Source of the DNA: Pseudomonas sputi
GTDB taxonomy: Bacteria; Pseudomonadota; Gammaproteobacteria; Pseudomonadales; Pseudomonadaceae
Assembly: GCF_021603585.1 (NCBI RefSeq)
Contig: NZ_BQHI01000007.1
Coordinates: forward strand, 1-64,000
Length of the DNA stretch: 64,000 nt
Reading direction: 5' to 3'
Below the pieces are notes generated by a model, which saw only the letters and a program-made list of their open reading frames with translations, did no database searches and was not told the DNA's origin. Below are positions 1-8,377 of the stretch, one piece after another (within the stretch, counting starts at the first letter, position 1; every line of letters begins with the position of its first letter). The translations under genes were made by a program, and so were the position numbers.

Positions 1-96
1 ATGGTGAGTGAGTCGGTCTTGATCTACAACCGTGAGCGTCCGCATCTGTCGTTGAAATACAAAACGCCCGATGCGATGCATCGGGCGTTGGGGTGA
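1..96 (+). CDS. IS3-family transposase, C-terminal fragment (cut by window start)
   Basis: The 31 visible residues carry the signature tail of the IS3/IS150-group integrase (rve) domain: YNRERPHLSLKYKTP followed by a DAMHRAL ending. This is the segment after the last catalytic Glu of the DDE domain. The frame is open back to base 1, so the apparent ATG at position 1 is almost certainly internal and the gene continues upstream. It catalyses transposition of the element whose end lies at about 127. Confidence 0.75.
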   Translation: MVSESVLIYNRERPHLSLKYKTPDAMHRALG

Positions 97-127
97 AACA
101 GGTGTAAACCTATTTCAGGACTAGACA
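1..127 (+). mobile_element. Right end of an IS3-family insertion sequence (left part outside window)
   Basis: The transposase tail at 1-96 is followed by a non-coding end that stops at an apparent ...CTAGACA terminus at about 127, consistent with the TG...CA outer dinucleotides of IS3 elements. The next gene begins (its stop codon) at 135. The left end and any target duplication cannot be seen, so the exact boundary is an inference. Confidence 0.6.
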
Positions 128-134
128 CCGAGAG

Positions 135-995
135 TCAGCAGCGCCCCTCAAGAATCGCGGCGTAACCTTCGCGATAACTCGGATACTTCGGCACCCAGCC
201 CAACGCCTTCGCCCGGGCATTGCTGCAACGCTTGCTGCCGGTGCGACGCACGCTCTCGTCTTCCGACCATTCGGTGACGCCCAGATACTCACGCAACCAG
301 GCCACCACCTCGGCCAGCGGTGCCGGCGCATCGTCCACGCCGATATAGATGCCATCCAGCGCGACACCCTTGCGATCCGCCTCCAGCAGAAACGCCATCA
401 ACCCCGCCGCATCATCGGCATGAATGCGATTGCCGTACAGTGGCGGATCGACCGCCACACGATAACCACGACGCACCTGGGTCAACAGCCACTCACGGCC
501 GGGACCGTAAATACCGGTCAGGCGCACGATGCTCGCGGGAATGCCGCTATTGAGCGCAACCTGCTCGGCCTCCAGCATCACCCGACCGGAATAACCCGCA
601 GCGACGGTTTCGGATTTTTCATCGACCCATTCGCCGTTCTGCTGCCCGTAAACACTGCTGCTGGAAACAAACAGCAGCCGCTCAGGCTCCTGTCCGTAAT
701 CGTTCAGCCAACCCAGCACATGCTGCAAACCCTGCACATACGCCGCGCGATAACCGGCCTCATCGTGATCGGTGGCCGCCGCGCTATACACCAGATAATC
801 GATAGCACCCACCGGCCAGGTCTCGGGGCAATCTTCATTGAACAGGTCACCGGCTACACCGATGACGCCGTCCGGCAAACGTGAAATATCACGGCGCAGG
901 CCGTAGACCTGGAAGCCGGCAGCCAGCAATTGCGTGGCCAGACGGCTGCCGACATCACCGCAACCGGCGATCAAAACAGAAGGCGCGGACATCAA
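135..995 (-). CDS. NAD(P)-dependent epimerase/dehydratase-like SDR protein (YeeZ-like)
   Basis: A 286-residue extended-type short-chain dehydrogenase. A Rossmann dinucleotide-binding motif GCGDVGSR lies at residues 11-18, and a SSSSVYG strand and Y-containing active-site region follow near residue 112. The C-terminal part has the small substrate-binding domain of NAD-dependent epimerases. A start three bases later (second Met) is equally possible. The substrate is unknown; the nearest characterised relatives by architecture are YeeZ-type proteins. It is transcribed away from exbB. Its stop codon sits only 7 bp from the end of an insertion sequence, which has left the coding region intact. Confidence 0.75.
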   Translation of the reverse strand: MMSAPSVLIAGCGDVGSRLATQLLAAGFQVYGLRRDISRLPDGVIGVAGDLFNEDCPETWPVGAIDYLVYSAAATDHDEAGYRAAYVQGLQHVLGWLNDYGQEPERLLFVSSSSVYGQQNGEWVDEKSETVAAGYSGRVMLEAEQVALNSGIPASIVRLTGIYGPGREWLLTQVRRGYRVAVDPPLYGNRIHADDAAGLMAFLLEADRKGVALDGIYIGVDDAPAPLAEVVAWLREYLGVTEWSEDESVRRTGSKRCSNARAKALGWVPKYPSYREGYAAILEGRC

Positions 996-1083
996 AAATC
1001 TCCCATCGGAAAGCGACAGACTAGCCTCGGCAAGGGACGAGCGGCTAGCAATGAAGGAAAAAAAGCAACTCTATTACTTCTGT

Positions 1084-1106
1084 TAACAAGAATTACTTGC
1101 AATAAT
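1084..1106 (+). promoter_or_regulatory. AT-rich dyad upstream of exbB, possible Fur operator
   Basis: The segment contains the inverted repeat CAAG-aatta-CTTG inside an AT-rich stretch about 75-95 bp before the exbB start. TonB-system operons are commonly repressed by Fur. I count only about 10 of 19 matches to the Fur consensus, so the assignment rests mainly on context. Confidence 0.3.
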
Positions 1107-1180
1107 GCACGCCACTTTTGTTCTCGGCCTCACGAGGCCTGGAAGAGCATCACCGTTTTTCTATCTCAGGTCCGGCCAGC

Positions 1181-2134
1181 ATGACACGCATTCAAAACTC
1201 CGCTTCGCCAACCAACCGACCTCGCGCCTGGAGCGCCGTGGCTGCCCTGCTGCTCAGCCTGATGCTGGCGCCGGTTGCCGCCTTCGCTGACACACAAGCC
1301 CCGGCCGCGCCAGCCGCCACCGAGCAGAGCGCTCCGGCCGCCGCACCTGCCGCGACCGATCCGGTGCAGGCCGTAGACACCAGCGCCGCCGACGCACCGC
1401 AAGTCCTCGAAGCCGACAACAGCCTGGGCATGGCCCACGATCTGTCGCCATGGGGCATGTACCAGAACGCCGATGTGATCGTTAAAGCCGTGATGATCGG
1501 CCTGGCCATCGCCTCGATCATCACCTGGACCATCTGGATCGCCAAGGGCTTCGAGCTGATGGGCGCCAAGCGTCGTCTGCGCGGCGAGATTGCCGCCCTG
1601 AAAAAAGCCGCCACGCTCAAAGAGGCCAGCGCCACCGCCGCGAAGGAAGGCACCCTCGCCAACCTGCTGGTACACGACGCGCTGGAAGAAATGCGCCTGT
1701 CGACCAACGCCCGCGAGAAAGAAGGCATCAAGGAACGCGTCAGCTTCCGTCTCGAGCGTCTGGTGGCCGCCTGTGGTCGCAACATGAGCAGCGGCACCGG
1801 CGTCCTCGCCACCATCGGTTCCACCGCACCGTTCGTCGGCCTGTTCGGCACTGTGTGGGGCATCATGAACAGCTTCATCGGCATCGCCAAAACCCAGACC
1901 ACCAACCTTGCTGTCGTAGCACCGGGTATCGCTGAAGCGCTGCTGGCCACCGCGCTGGGTCTGGTGGCCGCGATTCCTGCCGTGGTCATCTACAACGTGT
2001 TCGCCCGCTCCATCGCCGGTTACAAGGCTCAGGTGTCCGATGCGTCGGCTCAGGTGCTGCTGCTGGTCAGCCGCGACCTCGACCACCAGCCTGAGCGCAA
2101 CAGCTCGCAACCGCACATGGTGAAAGTGGGGTAA
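1181..2134 (+). CDS. exbB: TonB-system biopolymer transport protein ExbB
   Basis: A 317-residue inner-membrane proton-channel subunit that, with ExbD, uses the proton motive force to energise TonB for uptake through outer-membrane receptors. It has a long N-terminal extension with a signal-like hydrophobic segment (about residues 17-36) and an Ala/Pro-rich region to about 70. The first MotA/TolQ-type membrane helix is at about 98-120 and two more lie near 220-290 (STAPFVGLFGTVWGIM precedes helix 3). I chose the ATG at 1181 over an in-frame ATG 21 codons upstream because the protein then starts just before the exported segment. exbD follows after 6 bp. Confidence 0.93.
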   Translation: MTRIQNSASPTNRPRAWSAVAALLLSLMLAPVAAFADTQAPAAPAATEQSAPAAAPAATDPVQAVDTSAADAPQVLEADNSLGMAHDLSPWGMYQNADVIVKAVMIGLAIASIITWTIWIAKGFELMGAKRRLRGEIAALKKAATLKEASATAAKEGTLANLLVHDALEEMRLSTNAREKEGIKERVSFRLERLVAACGRNMSSGTGVLATIGSTAPFVGLFGTVWGIMNSFIGIAKTQTTNLAVVAPGIAEALLATALGLVAAIPAVVIYNVFARSIAGYKAQVSDASAQVLLLVSRDLDHQPERNSSQPHMVKVG

Positions 2135-2140
2135 TCGGCC

Positions 2141-2569
2141 ATGGGCCTGCATTTGAAAGAAGGCGCAGACGACGATCTGGCCGAGAACCACGAAATCAAC
2201 GTCACGCCGTTCATCGACGTGATGCTGGTGCTGTTGATCATCTTCATGGTGGCCGCGCCGTTGGCCACCGTAGACATCAAGGTCGACCTGCCTGCCTCGA
2301 CCGCCAAACCGGCGCCGCGGCCCGAGAAACCGGTGTTCCTCAGCGTGAAGGCTGACCAGCGCCTGTTCCTGGGCGATGACGAAGTGAAAGCCGAAACCCT
2401 CGGCGCCGCACTCGACGCCAAGACCCAGGGCAAGAAAGACACGACGATCTTCTTCCAGGCCGACAAAGGCGTGGATTACGGCGACCTGATGGGCGTGATG
2501 GATAACCTGCGCGCTGCCGGTTACCTGAAGGTTGGCCTGGTCGGGCTCGAGAGCGCAGTCAAGAAATGA
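2141..2569 (+). CDS. exbD: TonB-system biopolymer transport protein ExbD
   Basis: A 142-residue protein with one N-terminal membrane helix (about residues 22-44) and a periplasmic domain, as in the ExbD/TolR family. The helix starts with VTPFIDVMLVLL, whose Asp26 is the proton-carrying acidic residue expected for the family. It acts with ExbB as the proton-driven motor for TonB. Its TGA overlaps the tonB ATG (ATGA), so the three genes form one translationally coupled operon. Confidence 0.95.
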   Translation: MGLHLKEGADDDLAENHEINVTPFIDVMLVLLIIFMVAAPLATVDIKVDLPASTAKPAPRPEKPVFLSVKADQRLFLGDDEVKAETLGAALDAKTQGKKDTTIFFQADKGVDYGDLMGVMDNLRAAGYLKVGLVGLESAVKK

Positions 2570-3312
2570 TCACCACGCGCCATAAGCTGACGCGTTACAG
2601 CGGTAGCCTGGCCGTGGTGCTGGGCGTTCACGCGCTGGCCATCGCGCTGGCGCTGAACTGGACCGCCCGCCCGCCCATCGAATTGCCGCCGCAGGCAATG
2701 ATGGTCGAGCTGGCACCGGTTCCAGCCCCGCCACCGCCCGCACCGCCGAAAGTCGTCACACCACCGCAGCCACCGGCTCCGGTTGAAGAACTGCCGATCC
2801 CGAAACTGGCCGAAGCACCAAAAGCCGAGATCGCGGTGCCCAAACCCAAGCCCAAGCCGAAACCCAAACCGCCGAAGCCGATCGAGAAGAAACTGCCCGA
2901 TCCGCCGAAGGAGAAGCCGTCCGAAGAGAAGCCGGCCGACACCCAGCCAACTCAGGCCCCGACGGAGAAATCCGCCCAGCCGGCACCGGGCCCGTCGCCT
3001 GCACAAATGGCCGCCAAGGCCAGCTGGCAAGGCGCCTTGCTTGCGCATCTGGCCAAGTACAAGAAGTACCCGGCCAGCGCTCAGGCACGGGGCAAGGAAG
3101 GCTTGAACCGGTTGCGTTTCGTGGTCGATGGCGAAGGCAACGTGCTGTCGTTCGAACTGGTGGGCCGCTCCGGCAACGCTGATCTGGACCGGGCCACCCT
3201 GGAAATGATCCGCCGCGCCCAGCCGCTGCCCAAGCCACCGGCCGATATGCTGACCAATGGCGCGATCGAAATCGTTGCGCCGTTTGTGTACTCGCTGGAA
3301 CGCCGCCGCTGA
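2566..3312 (+). CDS. tonB: Energy transducer TonB
   Basis: A 248-residue protein with the full TonB architecture. There is a short cytoplasmic N-terminus, one membrane helix (about 12-32), a long Pro/Lys-rich periplasmic spacer (about 42-145, including a KPKPKPKPKP run), and a C-terminal TonB box-binding domain (about 155-248). It links the ExbBD motor to TonB-dependent outer-membrane receptors. The length is normal. It overlaps exbD by four bases and is followed by a strong intrinsic terminator. Confidence 0.93.
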   Translation: MITTRHKLTRYSGSLAVVLGVHALAIALALNWTARPPIELPPQAMMVELAPVPAPPPPAPPKVVTPPQPPAPVEELPIPKLAEAPKAEIAVPKPKPKPKPKPPKPIEKKLPDPPKEKPSEEKPADTQPTQAPTEKSAQPAPGPSPAQMAAKASWQGALLAHLAKYKKYPASAQARGKEGLNRLRFVVDGEGNVLSFELVGRSGNADLDRATLEMIRRAQPLPKPPADMLTNGAIEIVAPFVYSLERRR

Positions 3313-3346
3313 TCCGCGCTCGCGGAGCTCGGCTTGATCCAGCCAA

Positions 3347-3370
3347 ATAGGCACCGAAAGGTGCCTTTTG
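3347..3370 (+). terminator. Intrinsic terminator after exbB-exbD-tonB
   Basis: The stem GGCACC / GGTGCC closes a GAAA tetraloop (3350-3365) and is followed by TTTT. It lies 37 bp after the tonB stop codon and before oxyR. Confidence 0.85.
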
Positions 3371-3487
3371 CTTATCCATCCGCGGCAAACCGGCATTGCC
3401 CGGTGTCGCATTCATCACTCAGTCTGATAACGTGCGTCTATCGATTGCAGCCGGTATGCTTGGCCCGCATCTTCATGGACGCTTGCT

Positions 3488-4417
3488 ATGACTCTCACAG
3501 AATTACGCTACATCGTTACCCTCGCCCAAGAGCAGCATTTCGGCCACGCGGCCGAGCGTTGCCACGTCAGCCAGCCGACCCTGTCGGTGGGTGTGAAAAA
3601 GCTTGAAGACGAACTCGGTGTGCTGATTTTCGAGCGCAGCAAAAGCGCCGTGCGCCTGACCCCGGTCGGCGAAGGCATCGTCGCCCAGGCGCAGAAAGTG
3701 CTGGAGCAGGCCCAGGGCATCCGCGAACTGGCCCAGGCCGGCAAGAACCAACTGACCGCGCCGCTGAAAGTCGGCGCGATCTACACCGTCGGCCCGTACC
3801 TGTTCCCGCACCTGATTCCGCAACTGCACCGGGTCGCCCCGCAGATGCCGTTGTACATCGAAGAAAACTTCACCCACGTGCTGCGCGACAAACTGCGCAA
3901 CGGCGAGCTCGACGCGATCATCATCGCCCTGCCGTTCAACGAAGCCGACGTGCTGACCCTGCCACTCTACGACGAGCCGTTCTACGTCCTGATGCCGGCC
4001 CAGCACCCGTGGACCCAGAAAGAATCCATCGACGCCGCCCTGCTCAACGACAAGAGCCTGCTGCTGCTCGGCGAAGGCCACTGCTTCCGCGATCAAGTGC
4101 TGGAAGCCTGCCCGACCCTGACCAAGGGCAACGACGGCGCCAAGCACACCACGGTCGAATCCAGCTCGCTGGAAACCATTCGCCACATGGTCGCGTCCGG
4201 TCTGGGCATCTCGATCCTGCCGCTGTCGGCGGTGGACAGCCATCACTACGCCCCGGGCGTGATCGAAGTGCGTCCGCTGTCGGCACCGGTGCCGTTCCGC
4301 ACCGTGGCCATCGCCTGGCGCGCCAGCTTCCCGCGGCCGAAAGCCATCGAGATCCTCGCCGACTCCATTCGCCTGTGCTCGGTCGCCAAGCCTGCCGCGC
4401 CGGTCACGGCCGGTTAA
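3488..4417 (+). CDS. oxyR: LysR-type hydrogen peroxide sensor OxyR
   Basis: A 309-residue LysR-family regulator. It has an N-terminal winged helix-turn-helix (about residues 1-60, with FGHAAERCHVSQPTLS as the HTH) and a substrate-like regulatory domain. The redox pair is present: Cys199 in GHCFRDQ and Cys208 in LEACP form the disulfide that switches OxyR to its activating form on peroxide stress. Known targets in pseudomonads are catalases and peroxiredoxins. recG starts only 9 bp after its stop, so the two are probably co-transcribed, an arrangement I know from other Pseudomonas. Confidence 0.96.
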   Translation: MTLTELRYIVTLAQEQHFGHAAERCHVSQPTLSVGVKKLEDELGVLIFERSKSAVRLTPVGEGIVAQAQKVLEQAQGIRELAQAGKNQLTAPLKVGAIYTVGPYLFPHLIPQLHRVAPQMPLYIEENFTHVLRDKLRNGELDAIIIALPFNEADVLTLPLYDEPFYVLMPAQHPWTQKESIDAALLNDKSLLLLGEGHCFRDQVLEACPTLTKGNDGAKHTTVESSSLETIRHMVASGLGISILPLSAVDSHHYAPGVIEVRPLSAPVPFRTVAIAWRASFPRPKAIEILADSIRLCSVAKPAAPVTAG

Positions 4418-4426
4418 GCCAGCGTC

Positions 4427-6502
4427 ATGACGGAGCTGTCGCAGGTCTCGGTCACCGCACTCAAGGGTGTCGGTGAAGCCATGGCCGAGAAACTGGCCAA
4501 GGTCGGTCTGGAAAACCTCCAGGACGTACTGTTCCACCTGCCGCTGCGCTATCAGGATCGCACCCGCGTGGTGCCGATCGGCGCGTTGCGGCCGGGACAG
4601 GACGCCGTGGTCGAAGGCACCGTCAGCGGCGCCGACGTGGTCATGGGCCGGCGCCGCAGCCTCGTCGTGCGCTTGCAGGACGGCACCGGTGGCTTGAGCC
4701 TGCGCTTCTACCACTTCAGCAACGCGCAGAAAGAAGGCCTCAAGCGCGGCACGCGGATTCGCTGCTACGGCGAAGCCCGGCCCGGCGCCTCGGGGCTGGA
4801 GATCTACCACCCGGAATACCGCGCCATCAAAGGCGACGAACCGCCGCCGGTGGATGAAACCCTGACCCCGGTCTACCCGCTGACCGAAGGCCTGACCCAG
4901 GCACGCCTGCGCCAGTTGTGCATGCAGACGTTGACCCTGCTCAAGCCATCCACCCTGCCCGACTGGCTGCCGACCGAACTGACCCGCGACTATCAACTGG
5001 CGCCACTGGCCGATGCGATCCGCTACCTGCACAACCCGCCCGCCGATGCCGACGTCGATGAGCTCGCCCTCGGTCATCACTGGGCACAGCATCGTCTGGC
5101 CTTCGAAGAACTGCTGACTCACCAGCTATCCCAGCAACGCCTGCGCGAAAGCATGCGTTCCCTGCGTGCGCCGGCGATGCCGAAAGCCACCAAGCTGCCG
5201 GCGAAATACCTGGCCAACCTCGGCTTCAACCCGACCGGCGCTCAGCAACGAGTCGGCAACGAAATCGCCTACGACCTCAGCCAGCACGAACCGATGCTGC
5301 GGCTGATTCAGGGCGACGTCGGCGCGGGCAAAACCGTGGTCGCCGCCCTCGCTGCGCTGCAAGCGCTGGAAGCGGGCTATCAGGTCGCGCTGATGGCGCC
5401 GACCGAGATCCTCGCCGAGCAACACTTCATCACCTTCAAGCGCTGGCTCGAACCGCTGGGCATCGACGTGGCGTGGCTGGCCGGCAAGCTCAAGGGCAAG
5501 AACCGCGTGGCCGCGCTGGAGCAGATCGCCAGCGGCACGCCGATGGTGGTCGGCACTCACGCGCTGTTCCAGGACGAAGTGCAGTTCAAGAACCTCGCGC
5601 TGGTGATCATCGACGAACAACACCGCTTCGGCGTGCAGCAACGTCTGGCGCTGCGGCAGAAAGGCGTCGGCGGGCGCATGTGCCCGCACCAATTGATCAT
5701 GACTGCCACGCCGATTCCGCGGACGCTGGCGATGAGCGCCTACGCAGACCTCGACACCTCGATCCTCGACGAATTGCCGCCCGGCCGAACCCCGGTCAAC
5801 ACCGTGCTGGTCACCGACACCCGTCGCGTCGAAGTCATCGAGCGGGTACGCAGCGCCTGCGCCGAAGGTCGACAGGCCTATTGGGTGTGCACGCTGATCG
5901 AAGAGTCCGAAGAGCTGACCTGCCAGGCCGCCGAAACCACGTTCGAAGACCTCACCGCCGCCCTCGGCGAGCTTAAGGTCGGGCTGATCCACGGCCGCAT
6001 GAAACCTGCCGAGAAAGCCGCCGTCATGGCCGAATTCAAGGCCGGCAACCTGCAACTGCTGGTCGCCACCACCGTGATCGAAGTCGGCGTCGACGTGCCC
6101 AACGCCAGCCTGATGATCATCGAAAACCCCGAGCGCCTTGGTCTGGCGCAACTGCACCAGTTGCGCGGTCGGGTCGGCCGGGGCAGCGCGGTCAGCCATT
6201 GCGTGCTGCTCTACCATCCGCCGCTGTCGCAGATCGGCCGCCAGCGCCTGGGCATCATGCGCGAGACCAACGACGGTTTCGTCATCGCCGAAAAAGACCT
6301 CGAGCTGCGCGGCCCCGGCGAAATGCTTGGCACCCGCCAGACCGGTCTGCTGCAATTCAAGGTCGCCGACCTGATGCGCGACGCCGATCTGCTGCCCGCC
6401 GTGCGCGATGCCGCCCAGGCCTTGCTCGAACGCTGGCCTACCCACGTCAGCCCGTTGCTCGACCGCTGGCTGCGACACGGGCAGCAATACGGCCAAGTGT
6501 GA
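4427..6502 (+). CDS. recG: ATP-dependent DNA helicase RecG
   Basis: A 691-residue superfamily-2 helicase that regresses stalled forks and branch-migrates Holliday junctions. The N-terminal wedge/OB domain occupies about residues 1-180. Walker A (GDVGAGKT) is at about 294 and the DEQH box (IIDEQHRFG) at about 394. The C-terminal helicase motifs include ATTVIEVGVDVPNA and QLRGRVGRG near 545-585. The length is typical. It is transcribed with oxyR. Confidence 0.97.
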   Translation: MTELSQVSVTALKGVGEAMAEKLAKVGLENLQDVLFHLPLRYQDRTRVVPIGALRPGQDAVVEGTVSGADVVMGRRRSLVVRLQDGTGGLSLRFYHFSNAQKEGLKRGTRIRCYGEARPGASGLEIYHPEYRAIKGDEPPPVDETLTPVYPLTEGLTQARLRQLCMQTLTLLKPSTLPDWLPTELTRDYQLAPLADAIRYLHNPPADADVDELALGHHWAQHRLAFEELLTHQLSQQRLRESMRSLRAPAMPKATKLPAKYLANLGFNPTGAQQRVGNEIAYDLSQHEPMLRLIQGDVGAGKTVVAALAALQALEAGYQVALMAPTEILAEQHFITFKRWLEPLGIDVAWLAGKLKGKNRVAALEQIASGTPMVVGTHALFQDEVQFKNLALVIIDEQHRFGVQQRLALRQKGVGGRMCPHQLIMTATPIPRTLAMSAYADLDTSILDELPPGRTPVNTVLVTDTRRVEVIERVRSACAEGRQAYWVCTLIEESEELTCQAAETTFEDLTAALGELKVGLIHGRMKPAEKAAVMAEFKAGNLQLLVATTVIEVGVDVPNASLMIIENPERLGLAQLHQLRGRVGRGSAVSHCVLLYHPPLSQIGRQRLGIMRETNDGFVIAEKDLELRGPGEMLGTRQTGLLQFKVADLMRDADLLPAVRDAAQALLERWPTHVSPLLDRWLRHGQQYGQV

Positions 6503-6581
6503 GCACCGTCGCAGTTTCTGACAGCTCGTTCCAACCAAGCTGGTTATACTCCTGCAATTGTTTCAAAAACGGATACAGACC

Positions 6582-7982
6582 ATGACCGAAGCTGCTCTCG
6601 CCCCCGAATCCCCGCACGCTCCGTCTGTTATTCGGCTGCTGCTCAACAAGCTGGGCGTCGCCTACGAAGAAGTGCTCGACCACCACGGCCTCAACGCCTC
6701 GCGCAAAGTGCAGGCGGTGTTGCTGGACGACGCGGTCGGTGCGCTGATGGTGCTGTTTCCACAGAGTCAGTTGCTGGATCTCAACCGCCTCGCCGAGCTG
6801 ACGGGCCGTCGCCTGACCGCCGTGTCCACCGAGCGCCTGGAAAAGATGCTCGGCAAACACAGCCTGAGCCTGCTGCCGGGCCTGCCGGCGCTGACCAGCT
6901 CGCCGTGCCTCTACGAAGAAAGCCTGCTGCGCGAGCCGAAGTTGCTGATCAACTCCGGCGAGCCGGGCCTGCTGCTGGAAATCGCCAGCGAAGACTTCAA
7001 GACCATGCTGACCAAGGCCAGCGCCGCCAACTTCGGCGAAGCCCTGAGCAGCATCCGCCCGAACCTCGACCGCCCGGACGATGACCGCGAGGAAATCACC
7101 CAGGCCGTGCAGGCGTTCACCGCGCGGCGCATCCAGCAGCGTCTGGAAGCGACCATCGAGATTCCGCCGCTGGCCGAAACCGCACAAAAAATCATCAAGC
7201 TGCGCGTCGACCCGAACGCCACCATCGACGACATCACCGGCGTGGTCGAAACCGACCCGGCACTGGCCGCGCAAGTGGTGAGCTGGGCGGCGTCGCCGTA
7301 CTACGCCTCGCCGGGCAAGATCCGTTCGGTGGAAGACGCGATCGTCCGCGTGCTGGGCTTTGACCTGGTGATCAACCTGGCGCTGGGCCTGGCCCTCGGC
7401 AAGACCCTGAGCCTGCCGAAAGACCACCCGCAACACACCACGCCGTACTGGCAGCAGTCGATCTACACCGCCGCCGTCATCGAAGGCCTGACCCGCGCCA
7501 TGCCGCGTGCCCAGCGTCCGGAATCCGGCCTGACCTACCTCGCCGGCCTGCTGCACAACTTCGGCTACCTGCTGCTGGCCCACGTGTTCCCGCCGCATTT
7601 CTCGCTGATCTGCCGCCACCTGGAGGTCAACCCGCACCTGTGCCACAGCTTTGTCGAGCAACACCTGCTGGGCATCAGCCGCGAACAGATCGGCTCCTGG
7701 CTGATGCGCTACTGGGACATGCCGGACGAACTGGCCACCGCCCTGCGCTTCCAGCACGACCCGAACTACGACGGCGCCTACGCCGAATACCCGAACCTAG
7801 TCTGCCTGGCCGTGCGCCTGCTGCGCAGTCGCGGCATCGGCTCCGGCCCGGATGAAGATATTCCGGATGCGCTGCTGGAGCGTGTTGGTTTGACTCGCGA
7901 CAAGGCCAATGATGTGGTCAGCAAAGTGCTTGAGGCGGAAGTGTTGCTGCGGGAACTGGCTTCGCAGTTCAGCCAGGCTTAA
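6582..7982 (+). CDS. HDOD-domain protein with N-terminal YbaK-like domain
   Basis: A 466-residue two-domain protein. Residues about 10-150 look like the YbaK/aminoacyl-tRNA deacylase fold (KVQAVLLDDAVGALMVLFP, then LPGLPALTSSPCLYEES and a strand before residue 145). Residues about 185-400 form an HDOD domain (EIPPLAETAQKIIKLR, TDPALAAQVVSWA, LAGLLHNFGYLLL). HDOD proteins are HD-related, usually catalytically inactive signalling scaffolds; the role here is unknown. I chose the ATG at 6582 rather than the in-frame one 8 codons upstream because the upstream one lies directly in a promoter-like stretch. Confidence 0.8.
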   Translation: MTEAALAPESPHAPSVIRLLLNKLGVAYEEVLDHHGLNASRKVQAVLLDDAVGALMVLFPQSQLLDLNRLAELTGRRLTAVSTERLEKMLGKHSLSLLPGLPALTSSPCLYEESLLREPKLLINSGEPGLLLEIASEDFKTMLTKASAANFGEALSSIRPNLDRPDDDREEITQAVQAFTARRIQQRLEATIEIPPLAETAQKIIKLRVDPNATIDDITGVVETDPALAAQVVSWAASPYYASPGKIRSVEDAIVRVLGFDLVINLALGLALGKTLSLPKDHPQHTTPYWQQSIYTAAVIEGLTRAMPRAQRPESGLTYLAGLLHNFGYLLLAHVFPPHFSLICRHLEVNPHLCHSFVEQHLLGISREQIGSWLMRYWDMPDELATALRFQHDPNYDGAYAEYPNLVCLAVRLLRSRGIGSGPDEDIPDALLERVGLTRDKANDVVSKVLEAEVLLRELASQFSQA

Positions 7983-8002
7983 AGCATTCTTCGGAACGTC
8001 AA

Positions 8003-8036
8003 CCAGGGCCTGTCTTGATTGCAGATAGGGCCCTGG
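8003..8036 (+). terminator. Hairpin after the HDOD gene (no T-tract)
   Basis: CCAGGGCC (8003-8010) pairs perfectly with GGCCCTGG (8029-8036). No run of T follows on either strand, so it may be only a weak terminator or an mRNA-stabilising stem at the operon end. Confidence 0.4.
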
Positions 8037-8119
8037 CTCCACAGATTTCGGCCACTTTGCCAGCAACGACAGCAAACAAGCGCCCTGCTATGATTTGACG
8101 GCATTCAGAGGAATTTCCG

Positions 8120-8377
8120 ATGACCCAAACAGATGCTGTCAGCGTTGCAAGCGAAGTGCGCAAGCTTGCCAAAGACAACAAGGTTACAGCCAGTCGTGAC
8201 GGCATGAGTCGTATGGCCGTGGGGATTACCCGCTTGTCTGGCGATGTCGTCGAGCTGGATGGCATCGAACAGTTGCTCGTCAATCTCAAGCGAAAAGGCG
8301 TTCTGAGCAAATCTGAAATCCTGGCGCTCCAAGGGCGCTATCTTCAAGAAAGGCGCGCACAGAAACGTAGCGCATGA
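8120..8377 (+). CDS. Small protein upstream of Fic, candidate antitoxin
   Basis: An 85-residue charged, probably helical protein whose TGA overlaps the ATG of the following fic gene (ATGA), the usual arrangement of an antitoxin-toxin pair. A ribosome-binding site AGAGGAA precedes the ATG. Class I Fic antitoxins (VbhA, AntF) carry an inhibitory helix with (S/T)xxxE(G/N). The closest match here is Ser8-VAS-Glu12-Val, which lacks the Gly/Asn. I recognise no other domain. The antitoxin role is inferred from position, coupling and size. Confidence 0.6.
   Translation: MTQTDAVSVASEVRKLAKDNKVTASRDGMSRMAVGITRLSGDVVELDGIEQLLVNLKRKGVLSKSEILALQGRYLQERRAQKRSA

Noticed and set aside
3503-5122. Long minus-strand ORF (539 codons) opposite oxyR and recG
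   Set aside because: Translation is rich in His/Arg/Gln/Val without any domain; it is the antisense shadow of two well-recognised high-GC genes.
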